Of a stretch of 64,000 bases of DNA, positions 49,887 to 59,376 are shown piece by piece (position 1 is the first letter of the stretch; each line of letters opens with the position of its first letter). This DNA is from ZC4RG20 sp964553875. GTDB taxonomy: Bacteria > Pseudomonadota > Gammaproteobacteria > Steroidobacterales > Rariloculaceae. A model generated the notes under the pieces. It had not been told where the DNA came from. It did no database searches and saw only the letters and a list, made by a program, of their open reading frames with translations. The position numbers and the translations under genes are program-made. Location: positions 19,386 through 83,385 of the forward strand of contig CAZKNH010000002.1 of NCBI GenBank assembly GCA_964553875.1, given 5' to 3'.

Positions 49887-50417
49887 TTATCTCTCCGCGA
49901 ACGCGCGGGCGCAGAGACCCGCGACGCCGAGCCATGCGGCGCCGACGAGCGCGCCGAGCTTCACGGCCTCGACCGCGACGTAGACGTCGTGCAGCGCGGA
50001 CGGCGGCGGCATGCCGCCCTGGATGATCGTCTCGACGCGCGCGTCGAGGCGCGGCAGCAGAACGATCCCCTGCAGCACGACGGCCGCGAGCAGGAACGCC
50101 GCGACGAGCGTCGCGTACGGCAGCCCGTGTGCTGCGCCGCCGTGCCGCACGAGACGCCGCCGATCCGCTAGCAGCGCAGCGATCAGCGTCGTCGCCGCGA
50201 TCATGAGCTCGACGCGGTTATACCAGTGGAACGTCTGTCGGCCGACGTCGAGCGCGACGGGCAGCGTCAGGCTCGGCGCAAGAAACTTCACCGGCGTCGC
50301 GAGGAACGACACGCCGAGCAGCATGCCGATCCAGACGAGCGAAACCACCGCGAAGACGACGATCGCGGCGTCGCTGCGCGCTGTGACCGCAACCGGAGTC
50401 CCTTCCATGAGAGCCAT
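49887..50417 (-). CDS. DUF4149-like membrane protein between nsrR and nnrS
   Basis: The 176-residue protein has four hydrophobic helices. SFLATPVKFLAPSLTLPVALDVG (about 33-55) and FHWYNRVELMIAATTLIAAL resemble small integral membrane proteins of the DUF4149/TMEM205-like group. The ATG at 50417 has AAGGAG at 50423-50428. It lies 21 bases before nnrS and 78 bases after nsrR, suggesting a role in NO response. The function is unknown. Confidence 0.7.
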   Translation of the reverse strand: MALMEGTPVAVTARSDAAIVVFAVVSLVWIGMLLGVSFLATPVKFLAPSLTLPVALDVGRQTFHWYNRVELMIAATTLIAALLADRRRLVRHGGAAHGLPYATLVAAFLLAAVVLQGIVLLPRLDARVETIIQGGMPPPSALHDVYVAVEAVKLGALVGAAWLGVAGLCARAFAER

Positions 50418-50495
50418 GCCTTGTCTCCTTCGCATTCGCATCCATTCGCGCGCGATCCTTCGCGCGCCCGCGCCCGAACAGCCGCAGGTTTCGCT

Positions 50496-50993
50496 TCACA
50501 CCGCCGACGCGGCGCTCGGCACTCGCCTGCGCTTGCGCGCGCCGGCCGAGCGATCGAGCAGACCGTCGAGCCGACCTTTCGGCCCGAGCAGGTCCTCGAG
50601 CGTGTAACGATCGAGCACGTCGAGGAACGCGTCGAGCGCATCGCTCAGCACGCCCTTCAGCACGCACGCCGGCGCGATCACGCACGCACCGGGCGCCGTC
50701 CTGTCGAAGCATGGAACGATATGGAACGCGCCTTCGACCTCGCGGACGACGTCGCCGAGGCGGATCTCGGACGCGGGAACGCCGAGCCTGAGCCCGCCCC
50801 CTTTGCCGCGCAGCGTCTCGAGATAACCGGCCCGTGCGAGATGCTGAACCACCTTCATCAGGTGATTACGTGATATCCCGTATTGCGCGGAGATCTCGCC
50901 GATCGTTACACCCCTCCTCTCGCCTTTGCGGTCGTTCAAGCCGACCGAAATCAGCACGCGCAGGGTGTAGTCCGTGAACCTTGTCAGCTGCAT
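50496..50993 (-). CDS. nsrR: Rrf2-family NO-sensing repressor NsrR
   Basis: The 165-residue Rrf2 protein has an N-terminal winged helix (MQLTRFTDYTLRVLISVGLN; YGISRNHLMKVVQHLARAGY). Three cysteines in CFDRTAPGACVIAPACVLKG (about 94-110) are spaced like the iron-sulphur ligands of NsrR. The FeS cluster of NsrR is nitrosylated by NO, which relieves repression. The C-terminal ~25 residues are basic. An NsrR-type palindrome (AGATGCATCT) lies 17 bases upstream of its start, between nsrR and the divergent multicopper oxidase, so both may be NO-induced. Confidence 0.92.
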   Translation of the reverse strand: MQLTRFTDYTLRVLISVGLNDRKGERRGVTIGEISAQYGISRNHLMKVVQHLARAGYLETLRGKGGGLRLGVPASEIRLGDVVREVEGAFHIVPCFDRTAPGACVIAPACVLKGVLSDALDAFLDVLDRYTLEDLLGPKGRLDGLLDRSAGARKRRRVPSAASAV

Positions 50994-51009
50994 GAGCGTC
51001 TTGTACGAT

Positions 51010-51022
51010 AAGATGCATCTAA
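51010..51022. promoter_or_regulatory. NsrR operator between nsrR and the multicopper oxidase gene
   Basis: AAGATGCATCTAA contains the perfect palindrome AGATGCATCT (51011-51020), which matches the best-conserved half of the NsrR consensus (AAGATGCATTT and complement). TTGTAC at 51001 could serve as a -35 element of the oxidase promoter. The site is in the 62-base space between the divergent genes, so it can control both. A second inverted half-site is only weakly present (AATTTACTT). Confidence 0.7.
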
Positions 51023-51055
51023 TTTACTTCTTTTGAACCGGCAAGCGCAACGGGC

Positions 51056-52549
51056 ATGTCGAGACTATTTCACGACCGCGCTTTTCTCAGACGCGTGAGC
51101 CTCCTGGCCGCGGCGCTCGGTACCCTGACGATCGCCGGATGCGGCCCGACGCAGACCGCCCTCGAGGTCGAGCAGCCGGAGGGCTGGGCCGACGACCTCG
51201 CGCTCGTCGAGGCCGAGGACCTGAACCCCGATCCCGGCATCGTCGAGATCGAGCTCGAAGCCCGGATCACCGACCTCGAGCTCATTCCCGGCAAGAAGAC
51301 TCCGGTCTGGACATACAACGGATCGCTCCCCGGACCGCTGATCCGCGCGAAGGTCGGCGACAGGATCATCGTCCGCTTCAAGAACTCGCTGCCCCAGGCG
51401 ACGAGCATTCACTGGCACGGCATGCGTTTGCCGAACAACATGGACGGCGTGCCGGGCCTCACGCAGGATCCGATCCCGGCCGGGGGCGAGTTCGTCTACG
51501 ACTTTGTAGCGAAGGATGCCGGCACGTTCTGGTATCACCCGCACATCAACTCGGCCGCGCAGGTCGGCTGGGGACTCTACGGGCCGCTCGTCGTCGAGGA
51601 CCCAGAGGACCCGAAGGTATTCGGCGACGAGCTCGTCCTCGTGCTGTCCGACATCGCGCTCGACGAGGAAGGACAGTTTCTCCCGGAGGACACCGGCGGC
51701 GAGTTCGGCGACCTCTTCGGCCGCGAAGGCAACGTGCTGCTCGTGAACGGCAAGGTGCGGCCGACGCTCAAGGTCCGTCAGGGCAAGCAGCAGCGCTGGC
51801 GTGTGATCAATGCCGCTCGTGCACGGTACTACACGCTGCGGTTGCCGGATCACACGTTCGTGAAGCTCGGCGGCGACAACGGTCTCGCCGAGCGGTCGCA
51901 GGAGGTGGCACGGATCGTGCTCGTGCCGGGCGAGCGCGCGGACTTCGTGTTCACGCCGTCGAATCCTCCCGGCACGTCGACGTTCATGCAGTGGATTCCG
52001 ACGGAGCGCGGCTTCGGCAGCGTCTTCAATCGGCCGCGGGAGAACATGCTCGAGATCGTCACCGTCGACGCCGATCCGGTGATTCCCGAGCCGATCCCGG
52101 TCGAGCTCAGGAAGATCGAGCGGATCGACGTCGCCGATGCCAAGGAGCTGACCCTCGACCTCACGATCGAGACGCAGAGCACGGCGCGCGCGAAAGAAGT
52201 CGTGATGGGCATCAACGGCATCCCGTACTGGGACAGCAAGCCGATCGAGATCCGCCTCGGCGAAACGCACATCTGGAACATCGTGAACGACACCGCGTTC
52301 GCGCACCCGTTCCATCTGCACGGCTACTTCTTCCAGGTGCTCGACGATACGCGGATCCCGGAATGGAAGGACACGGTCGACGTGCCCGCCGAATCGTCGC
52401 TGCGCATCGCCGTGCGTTTCGACGAGCGGCCCGGCATGTGGATGTTCCACTGCCATATTCTCGATCACGCGGATTCGGGCATGATGGGGCACCTCTGGGT
52501 CGCCGACGAAGGCGAAACCCACCCGCCGCACGTCGAGCTGATTCACTGA
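51056..52549 (+). CDS. Three-domain multicopper oxidase, predicted lipoprotein
   Basis: The 497-residue protein has a lipoprotein signal ending LTIAGC (Cys about 29). It has laccase-type copper motifs in order: SIHWHGMRLPNNMDG (about 117-131), TFWYHPHINSAAQVGWGLYG (about 157-176), AHPFHLHGYFFQVL (about 420-433) and MFHCHILDHADSGMMG (about 463-478, with type-1 Cys, His and axial Met). This is the three-domain laccase/CueO layout, not the shorter two-domain NirK. It may oxidise copper or phenolics, or act on nitrogen oxides. It starts 34 bases after a predicted NsrR site, opposite nsrR. Confidence 0.92.
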   Translation: MSRLFHDRAFLRRVSLLAAALGTLTIAGCGPTQTALEVEQPEGWADDLALVEAEDLNPDPGIVEIELEARITDLELIPGKKTPVWTYNGSLPGPLIRAKVGDRIIVRFKNSLPQATSIHWHGMRLPNNMDGVPGLTQDPIPAGGEFVYDFVAKDAGTFWYHPHINSAAQVGWGLYGPLVVEDPEDPKVFGDELVLVLSDIALDEEGQFLPEDTGGEFGDLFGREGNVLLVNGKVRPTLKVRQGKQQRWRVINAARARYYTLRLPDHTFVKLGGDNGLAERSQEVARIVLVPGERADFVFTPSNPPGTSTFMQWIPTERGFGSVFNRPRENMLEIVTVDADPVIPEPIPVELRKIERIDVADAKELTLDLTIETQSTARAKEVVMGINGIPYWDSKPIEIRLGETHIWNIVNDTAFAHPFHLHGYFFQVLDDTRIPEWKDTVDVPAESSLRIAVRFDERPGMWMFHCHILDHADSGMMGHLWVADEGETHPPHVELIH

Positions 52550-52671
52550 CGGATCGACGCCGCTCGTCGGACCGATCGGCGGCGCCACGGACGGCGCCTG
52601 ATCTCGCGGGCTTTCGGGCCCGCGCCGCTGTAGGATGGGAAGGTGCACGGAACGCGTGAGCCGATCGTCCT

Positions 52672-53550
52672 ATGGCCGGAATTCCGACTTCCCTCGTCCT
52701 TGGCGCCGGCGGCGCGCGCGGGCTCACGCATATCGGCGTGATCCGCTGCCTCGAGGCGCACGGCTACGACATCCGCTACATCTCCGGCGCGTCGATGGGC
52801 GCGCTCGTCGGCGGCATCTATGCGGCCGGCAAGCTCGACACGTTCACGGAGTGGGTCACTGCGCTCCAGCGTCTCGACGTGCTGCTCTTGCTCGACTGGT
52901 CGCTGAACGGCTCGCTGTTCAAGGGCGAGCGGATCATCCGCGTGCTGCGTGACCTCGTCGGCGACTGCCGGATCGAGGACCTCCCGATCGGCTACACCGC
53001 GATCGCGACCGAGCTCTCGACGGGCCGCGAGATGTGGCTGAACCACGGCCCTCTGTTCGACGCGATCCGCGCGTCGATCGCGGTCCCTACCGTCTTCGCG
53101 GCCGTCACCCTCGAGAACCTCGTGCTCGTCGACGGCGGGCTCGTGAACCCGGTGCCCGTCGCGCCGACGTTGAACGTGCACACGGACGTCACGATCGCCG
53201 TCGACCTCAACGCGGCCGACGAGCCCGACGCGCCGGCACGCATTCGCGCCGGGCGCGAGGGCACGTCGCAGAACGCGCAGCGGCAGAGCATTCGAAGCTT
53301 CATCGACGCTCTGCTCGGAACGGACGCGTCGCCGACGCCGACTCACTTCGGCTTCTACGATCTCGCAGCCCGATCTATGGATGCGATGCAGCGCACGATC
53401 ACGCAGTTGAAGCTCGCGAGCTACTCTCCGTCGCTCGTGATCCGGATCCCCGGGAATCTCTGCGGCTTCTTCGACTTCTACCGGGCGCAGGCGCTGATCG
53501 ATTTCGGCTACGAGCGCACCGAGCAGGCACTCGCAACACTCGATACGTGA
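52672..53550 (+). CDS. Patatin-like phospholipase
   Basis: The 292-residue protein has the patatin oxyanion motif LVLGAGGARGLTHIGV (about 8-23), nucleophile GASMG (Ser about 41) and catalytic Asp in DGGLVNPVP (about 154). The core is complete and resembles the RssA/YchK-like bacterial group. There is no signal peptide, so it is probably cytoplasmic or membrane-associated and hydrolyses lipid esters. It follows the oxidase by 122 bases. Confidence 0.93.
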   Translation: MAGIPTSLVLGAGGARGLTHIGVIRCLEAHGYDIRYISGASMGALVGGIYAAGKLDTFTEWVTALQRLDVLLLLDWSLNGSLFKGERIIRVLRDLVGDCRIEDLPIGYTAIATELSTGREMWLNHGPLFDAIRASIAVPTVFAAVTLENLVLVDGGLVNPVPVAPTLNVHTDVTIAVDLNAADEPDAPARIRAGREGTSQNAQRQSIRSFIDALLGTDASPTPTHFGFYDLAARSMDAMQRTITQLKLASYSPSLVIRIPGNLCGFFDFYRAQALIDFGYERTEQALATLDT

Positions 53551-53580
53551 CGCTCGCGCCCGCTCCGGCGCATCGGGTGT

Positions 53581-54612
53581 CTATCGCAGACCCCGCTCGT
53601 ACCGGGACGTCTCGATGTAGTTGCGGACCGCGGTGTTCCCCTCGTGGCACGCGTACTCGAAGATCTTGTAGTCGTCGTCGCGCCACATCGGATACTGGAC
53701 CGTGAATGGACGTGTCAGCGTGACCGGATCCTCGACCGTCATCTCGTACTCGATGACGTCATCGCTGACGCGCGTGAAACGCTCGACGATCCGCAGGGCT
53801 TCGGACGACGGATTCACGGTGCGCGGCGCACCGGGCACGCCGACGTTCGCGAGCATCGTCTGACCGTTGAAGTTCGTCGTCTCGACGACGAGCGTGTTGC
53901 CTTCCCAACGTCCGCGGGACTCGCCGAGCCACTGCCTGATCGCCGGATCGAGCGGCGGACGCCCGTCGACCGGAATGATCCGCGATTCGTGCGCCATCTC
54001 GAGGCTGATCACGACGTAGCCCGGCGACTGATCGATGCGGATGCCGTTGTTGTAGTTGCGCGGCAGCATCGAAACCGGCAGGCCGCGCGTGATGCAGCGG
54101 TCCCAAGAGTCGAAATCCGAGAGATCGTCGAAGTTGTCGTCCTGGTAGTAGGTGCCGCTCATCGTCGCCGCCTTCGCCTTCCCCGCTTCGCTCAGCGCCG
54201 GGAAGCGCCCGTTCGGCGGATCGACGATCAGCGACGTGAGCCGCAACGCCTGCGTCGGCTCGGCCCAATGGCCGCCGCCCATCCGGTTGTTGCGGATCTC
54301 CTCGTCGTAGCGGGTGTTGCGCTGCTCGACGCGCGCCAGGACCTCGGCGTACTCCTCGTCGGTCATGTAGCGGCGGTCGCCGTACCGCTCCGGCCGCTCC
54401 ATCGGCGTGCCGATCAGGTGCCAGATCGGCCACATGCCCTGCAGGTCCGGCTCGCCCCAAGGCGTCATCGGATGAACCCAATCGGCGTCAGGGGCGGCAG
54501 GCCCGTCCGCGGACTGTGCCTGCGCGTCGATAGAGGTCATCGCGGCCCACGCCGCACCGAGCACGACGCCCGTCCGGACCGTCCCCCAAGCCGTATCGTT
54601 CTTCGGTTTCAT
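53581..54612 (-). CDS. Exported protein of unknown function
   Basis: The 343-residue protein has a signal-like N-terminus (about 13-32, GVVLGAAWAAMTSIDAQAQ). It contains WGEPDLQGMWPIW near residue 52, CITRGLPVSMLPRNYNNGIRI (about 177-197) and WEGNTLVVETTNFNGQTML (about 238-256). This layout is seen in many unassigned secreted proteins of Acidobacteria and Proteobacteria (often annotated only as hypothetical). I know no activity for it. The ATG at 54612 starts the signal peptide. It is convergent with the patatin gene. Confidence 0.75.
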   Translation of the reverse strand: MKPKNDTAWGTVRTGVVLGAAWAAMTSIDAQAQSADGPAAPDADWVHPMTPWGEPDLQGMWPIWHLIGTPMERPERYGDRRYMTDEEYAEVLARVEQRNTRYDEEIRNNRMGGGHWAEPTQALRLTSLIVDPPNGRFPALSEAGKAKAATMSGTYYQDDNFDDLSDFDSWDRCITRGLPVSMLPRNYNNGIRIDQSPGYVVISLEMAHESRIIPVDGRPPLDPAIRQWLGESRGRWEGNTLVVETTNFNGQTMLANVGVPGAPRTVNPSSEALRIVERFTRVSDDVIEYEMTVEDPVTLTRPFTVQYPMWRDDDYKIFEYACHEGNTAVRNYIETSRYERGLR

Positions 54613-55084
54613 TGGTCCCGTCTCGTTCGCTGGGCGCCCCCGGTCGCGCCGTCCGGACGATGCATAGAGTCTCGAGAGTATAACCGTTGCCGCGGCGGGC
54701 ACTGCGGCGGCGGATGCCGTCGCCGGACGACGCGTTCGCCGGGCGAGCACACTGCGGTCGAGCATACCGCACGGCGGCGCACACTCGACCACGGTGTGCT
54801 CCCCGACGTTCAGCGTCAAACGATCCACGCCGCCTCGCGGCGGCGCGGCAACCGACCCCCAGTTACCGCCGCAAGAGAACCTGGTGCCGCCTCGTCCACG
54901 ACGTCGAAGCCGATCAGACGAGCCGGGCACGTTCGTTGGACGATCCCCCCTGGATCGTGGATCGTATGCGTCATCATAAACGGAGCCGCACGCTCCGGAG
55001 CATTCCAGGAATCGGAAGTTTTTTTAACTCGCGGCGCCGCAGGGTGCGGATCGCTGCGAGCGCAACGAACCGCCGGCCACGGCG
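54613..55084. other. Gene-free region between the GH65 gene and the unknown exported protein
   Basis: This is a 472-base region between two minus-strand genes. I see no credible gene. It contains GC-rich short inverted repeats near 54830-54845 and an AT-rich run TTTTTTTAA at 55019-55027 after the small palindrome ATTCCAGGAAT. The T run is on the plus strand, so it does not make a terminator for the minus-strand operon. The promoter of the exported protein should lie near 54620-54700. Confidence 0.5.
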
Positions 55085-58000
55085 TCACGACGCGCCCGGC
55101 GAGCGAACGTCGAACGTCATCGTCGTCCCGCCGGCGAGATCGTGCAGCGTATCGCGAAAACCGAGCCGGATCGGCGGCGCATTCCGGTCGCGGCTTCGCA
55201 CGATCAGCGCATCGCGCGTGAGCCTCAGATCGAGCGTGTGCTCCCGGTAACGAATGCGAAGATCGAGCCGCTCGATCTCGTCGGGCAGCGACGGGTTGAA
55301 GCGCAGCACGTCGCCTGCGACCTCGATGCCCGTGGACACGCGCTGAAGCAGATCGACGCTGCCCGCCATCGCGCCGAGATGGATGCCTTCGCGCGTCGTG
55401 CCGCGCTGGATGTCGGCGACGTCGCTCTGCAGCGCCTCCGCGAAGTAGGTCATCGCCCGCGGGCGGTTCGAGCGCGCGAGCACCCACGCGTGCACGACGC
55501 GCGACAGCGTCGAGCCGTGCGACGAGCGCGCGTCGTAGTACTCGACGTTCGCCGGGATGGTCGCCGGATCGAACCGATACCCCGCGTGCTCGAGCAGCTC
55601 GCAGAGCTCCTCGGACGAGAAGAGATAGAACAGCATCAGCACGTCCGCCTGCTTCGATACCTTGTAGCGGTTCGCGCTGTCGCCTTCGGCCTCGAGGATC
55701 AGCTCGAGCCGGCCGATGTCGCCGTAGCGCATCCGGTAGCGCTCCCAGTCGAGCTCTTCGAGCGACTCGTAGCCTTCGAACTGGCTGATCAGGCCGTCGT
55801 GGAACGGCACGAACATGCGCCGGGCGATATCCGTCCAGCGCTCGATCTCGGCGTCGCGAAGCTCGAGCTTCGCGCGGAGCTCGTTGCGCCTCACGTCCGG
55901 CAGAAGCTCCAGCACGTCGAGCGCGCGGCGCAGCACCCAGATCGCCATCACGTTCGTGTACGCGTTGTTGCGGAGGCCGGGCGCCTTCGCGCCGGGATAG
56001 GCATCGTGAAACTCGTCGGGGCCCATCACGCCGCGGATCTCGTAGCGGCCGCGCTCCGGATTGAGCTCCGCGATGCTGCCCCAGAACCTCGCGATCTCGA
56101 GGATCAGCTCCGCGCCGTAGAACTGCAGGAACTCGACGTCGCGCGTGACCTGGTAGTACTGCCACACGTTGTACGCGATCGCGCTGCCGACGTGCCGCTG
56201 CAGGTGCGTGTTGTCCGGCACCCAGCGTCTCGAGCGCGGGTTCAGATTCATCTCGTGCGTCTCTTCCCGCCCGTCGCTGCCGCTCTGCCACGGGAACATC
56301 GCGCCGGCGAAGCCCGCCTCGCGCGCGGCGGCACGCGCCTCCGGGAGCCGCCGGTAGCGGTACATCAGCAGCGAGCGCGTGATCTCTGGCGTGCGGAAGT
56401 TCAGCGTCGGAAAGATGAAAAGCTCGTCCCAGAACACGTGCCCCTGGTAGTGCTCCCCGGTCCAGCCGCGGGCCGGCACGCCGATATCGAGCCCGATCGA
56501 GTGAAGCGACGCGGCCTCGAGCAGATGGAAGATGTTGAGCCTGAGCAGCATCGGCACGTTCAGCGGGAACCCCGGCTTCGCCGCGCGCAGATGCACGTCG
56601 TAGCGCCTCCAGAGCTGCCTCCACGCGAGCGCATGCTCGGCCGCGAGCGCCTCGAACCCGCCCGCGCGGCGAATCGTCTTGCACGCGGCGAGCCGGCACT
56701 CGGAGATCGCCGCATCGCGCGACGTAAAGAGCGATATGACCTTCTCCACGACGACGGTCTCGCCTTCGCGAAGCGCGACGTCGAGCTCCTCGGCGATGTA
56801 TTTCCGCTCCTCGATCCTGCGTGACGGCGCTGGGCATCGATCCCCGTCGACGAACGCGCGCGTACGCGCGGCGATCGCGACGCGCAGGTCCGACTGACAC
56901 GTGCGGACCGCGAGGCAGACGCCCTCTTCGCCCGCCGGGGCACACGAGACGGGCTCGAGGTGCCGGTTGTTGAACGGCCGGTAAAGCGCCGCACCGTCGT
57001 TCACGACGTTCCCGTCGATCGCCGAGCGGATCGTGACGGCCGCGGACCAGTTCTCCGCCGTCAGCGTGAGCTCGAGCGCGGCGACGTGCATGTCGGCCAT
57101 CGACACGATCCTGCGCTCCGCGAGCGTCGAGCGGCGGCCCGAATCGTCCTCGAAGCGGACGCGGCGCAGCAGCATACCGCGGCGAAGGTCGAGCTCCTGC
57201 CGATACTCGAGGATCTTCACGCGCCGCAGGTCGAACCAGTCGCCGCCGTCGATTTTGAAGGTCAGCGGCAGCCAGTTCGGGAAGTTCACGAGATCCTCGT
57301 TCTCGACCGTGCGGCCGGCGATGTCGGTTCGAAGCCGGTTGTATCCGCCCGCGATGTACGTGCCGGGATAGTGCACGCCGTCGGCGCTCGCCCAAGGCAC
57401 CGCGGCGCGCGTCGTGAAGTAGCCGTTGCCGAGGGCGCAGAGCGCTTCGCGCGTCCCCTCGTGCTCCGGATCGAACTGCTCGTAGACGAGCGACCACGCC
57501 GACGGCGGCTCGACGGCGACCTTCACCTGGCAGAGATCGTGGACGACCGTGTCGGCGCCCGCGTCGCGCAGCGCCTGCGAGCGGCCGCCGCGATCGACGC
57601 CGACGACGAGCCCGAAGCCGCCCGCCCGCCCCGCCGCGACGCCGGCGAGCGCATCCTCGACGACGACCGCCCGCGCGGGCTCGACGCCGAGGCGGCGTGC
57701 CGCTTCGAGGAATGCGTCGGGTGCGGGTTTTCCCGCGAGCCCGTGCCGCTCGAGATCGAGCCCGTCGACGCGCGCGTCGAACAGCTCGCCGATCCCGGCG
57801 GCGTCGAGCACCGCTTTGCAGTTCCGGCTCGACGAGACGACGGCCGTCTTCACGTCGTAGTCGCGCAGCGTCTGGACGAGCTCGATCGACGACCGGAACG
57901 TCTCGACCCCGGACCGCGCGAGCTGCTCGAGAAAGTAGCGGTCCTTGCGTCGGCCGAGCCCGTAGCGCGTCTCCGCATCTTCGCTGTCGTCAGGCGCGCC

Positions 58001-58273
58001 TTCCGGGACGTCGATGCCGCGCGCGCGAAGAAACGCGGCGACACCGTCGCGACGCGGCTTCCCGTCGACGTGCTCGACGTAGTCGGCGATCTCGTCGAAC
58101 GGGACGAACGGCTCGCCGGTCCGCTCCGCACGTCGACGGAGCAGATCGTCGAAGAGCCGCTTCCACGCCGCAGCGTGCACGGCCGCGGTCCGCGTCAGCA
58201 CGCCGTCGAGATCGAACAGCACCGCGTCGTAGTCGCGCGGCGAGATATGGACGAGAGGCGCATCGCCGGTCAT
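55085..58273 (-). CDS. Fused beta-phosphoglucomutase-like (HAD) and glycoside hydrolase family 65 phosphorylase
   Basis: The 1062-residue protein has an N-terminal HAD hydrolase with DLDGVLT (21-27; nucleophile D21), SSSRNCKAVLDAAGIGELFD and VVEDALAGVAAGRAGGFG, the beta-phosphoglucomutase pattern (about 12-245). A GH65 domain follows (about 265-1055) with VFWDELFIFPTLNFRTPEI, catalytic Glu near 754 in GVMGPDEFHDA, KQADVLMLFYLF and SSHGSTLSRVVHAWV. GH65 enzymes phosphorolyse trehalose, maltose or kojibiose to beta-glucose-1-phosphate, which the HAD domain can turn into glucose-6-phosphate. The start overlaps the cytochrome gene stop (ATGA). Confidence 0.93.
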   Translation of the reverse strand: MTGDAPLVHISPRDYDAVLFDLDGVLTRTAAVHAAAWKRLFDDLLRRRAERTGEPFVPFDEIADYVEHVDGKPRRDGVAAFLRARGIDVPEGAPDDSEDAETRYGLGRRKDRYFLEQLARSGVETFRSSIELVQTLRDYDVKTAVVSSSRNCKAVLDAAGIGELFDARVDGLDLERHGLAGKPAPDAFLEAARRLGVEPARAVVVEDALAGVAAGRAGGFGLVVGVDRGGRSQALRDAGADTVVHDLCQVKVAVEPPSAWSLVYEQFDPEHEGTREALCALGNGYFTTRAAVPWASADGVHYPGTYIAGGYNRLRTDIAGRTVENEDLVNFPNWLPLTFKIDGGDWFDLRRVKILEYRQELDLRRGMLLRRVRFEDDSGRRSTLAERRIVSMADMHVAALELTLTAENWSAAVTIRSAIDGNVVNDGAALYRPFNNRHLEPVSCAPAGEEGVCLAVRTCQSDLRVAIAARTRAFVDGDRCPAPSRRIEERKYIAEELDVALREGETVVVEKVISLFTSRDAAISECRLAACKTIRRAGGFEALAAEHALAWRQLWRRYDVHLRAAKPGFPLNVPMLLRLNIFHLLEAASLHSIGLDIGVPARGWTGEHYQGHVFWDELFIFPTLNFRTPEITRSLLMYRYRRLPEARAAAREAGFAGAMFPWQSGSDGREETHEMNLNPRSRRWVPDNTHLQRHVGSAIAYNVWQYYQVTRDVEFLQFYGAELILEIARFWGSIAELNPERGRYEIRGVMGPDEFHDAYPGAKAPGLRNNAYTNVMAIWVLRRALDVLELLPDVRRNELRAKLELRDAEIERWTDIARRMFVPFHDGLISQFEGYESLEELDWERYRMRYGDIGRLELILEAEGDSANRYKVSKQADVLMLFYLFSSEELCELLEHAGYRFDPATIPANVEYYDARSSHGSTLSRVVHAWVLARSNRPRAMTYFAEALQSDVADIQRGTTREGIHLGAMAGSVDLLQRVSTGIEVAGDVLRFNPSLPDEIERLDLRIRYREHTLDLRLTRDALIVRSRDRNAPPIRLGFRDTLHDLAGGTTMTFDVRSPGAS

Positions 58274-59376
58274 GGCTCCTCCGTGCCGAGATTCGCGAAG
58301 TAGTCGGCGAGCGGCTCGATCAGACCCTCCGGCAAGCGCCGCGCGATCGTCGGCATCGCGTCGTCGGGCCGACGCCCGTCGACGTGGCCCGCCCCGGCGC
58401 TTCGCCAGTTTCGCAGGCGCGCCGCGAGATAGAACGCCTTTTGCCCCGCGAGGATCGGATAGTCGTCGCGCTTGCCCGGCGCGTGGCAGTTCGCGCACGG
58501 CGGCACGTCGAGCTCGGGGATGCCGTGCGCGACGACCGAGGCGGCGGTCGCATCGGCGGCCTTCGGTGCGGGCCGCGTGCGTTCGGCGGGATCGACGATC
58601 GACGTCTCGGCGAGACCCGCGAGACTCGCATAGTGTTCCGCGAGCGCGTCCCGAAGGCCCGCGTCGACGCGTGCGGCGGCGCCCTGCATCACGCCGCTCG
58701 CGCGGCGTCCGGACGCGAAGTCGTCGAGCGCACCGCGCAGATACGCCACCTTCTGCCCGGCAAGAATCGGAATGTCCGGCTGCCCGCGGCCGTGCTCGGC
58801 ATGGCAGCGCTCGCAGTCCGCGAGCGCGTGCTCGAGCGTGATCGCCCGCGCGCCCGCGATCGTCCCTGAGCCGAACGCGAGCGCGCGGTACTCCGGCGCC
58901 GTCATGCCGGGCAGCCGGCGCACGAACGCCGCCATCCGCGCGATCTCGTCGTCGCGATCGAGCGCCGGCCATGCCGGCATACCGGTGAACTTGACGCCAT
59001 GCTTCACAATCCAGAAAAGCTCCGCATCGGAATACGTGTGCGCGGTCCGCGCGAGATCGGGCGCATGCGGCGTCGCGGCCTGCATTTGCGGCGACGGCGG
59101 CTCGCCCGGCGCACCATGGCAGATCGCGCAGTGCCCCGCGTAGTGCGCGGCCGCCGACACGAGTCCGCTCGGGTCCGCCGCAGGCGTCTCGACGGTCAGC
59201 GCGGCGTACGTCCTGACCGTATTGCGCATCGCCCAGTGCAGGAACCAGTCGGTCAGCGCCGCATGGCCCGTCGATGCGCCGACGTGAATCACGCCGGACC
59301 ACGCGAGGATCAGGCCCGCGGCCCCGAGCGCCGCGATCCCGGCGACGATCCGGCGCGGGGTCAGCACGAGCGTCAT
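58270..59376 (-). CDS. Membrane-anchored tri-heme cytochrome c
   Basis: The 368-residue protein has an N-terminal anchor (about 8-30) and three c-type heme motifs: CAICH (about 84-88), CERCH (about 187-191) and CANCH (about 293-297). Probable axial Met residues lie in FTGMPAWPALD and DAMPTIARRLP. The second and third domains resemble cytochrome c553/c4-like domains (ILAGQKVAYLRGAL; ILAGQKAFYLAARL). It lies between ctaG and the GH65 gene with 4-base overlaps on both sides, so it is part of the cytochrome oxidase operon and probably feeds electrons to the oxidase. Confidence 0.9.
   Translation of the reverse strand: MTLVLTPRRIVAGIAALGAAGLILAWSGVIHVGASTGHAALTDWFLHWAMRNTVRTYAALTVETPAADPSGLVSAAAHYAGHCAICHGAPGEPPSPQMQAATPHAPDLARTAHTYSDAELFWIVKHGVKFTGMPAWPALDRDDEIARMAAFVRRLPGMTAPEYRALAFGSGTIAGARAITLEHALADCERCHAEHGRGQPDIPILAGQKVAYLRGALDDFASGRRASGVMQGAAARVDAGLRDALAEHYASLAGLAETSIVDPAERTRPAPKAADATAASVVAHGIPELDVPPCANCHAPGKRDDYPILAGQKAFYLAARLRNWRSAGAGHVDGRRPDDAMPTIARRLPEGLIEPLADYFANLGTEEP

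Noticed and set aside
51056..52549. Copper nitrite reductase NirK
   Set aside because: The protein has 497 residues and the laccase-type HWHG, HPH, HPFHLHG and HCHILDH motifs of three-domain oxidases; NirK is shorter with a different layout.
55011..55030. Terminator at the T run after the GH65 gene
   Set aside because: The T run is on the plus strand, and the genes on either side are on the minus strand, so orientation is wrong.
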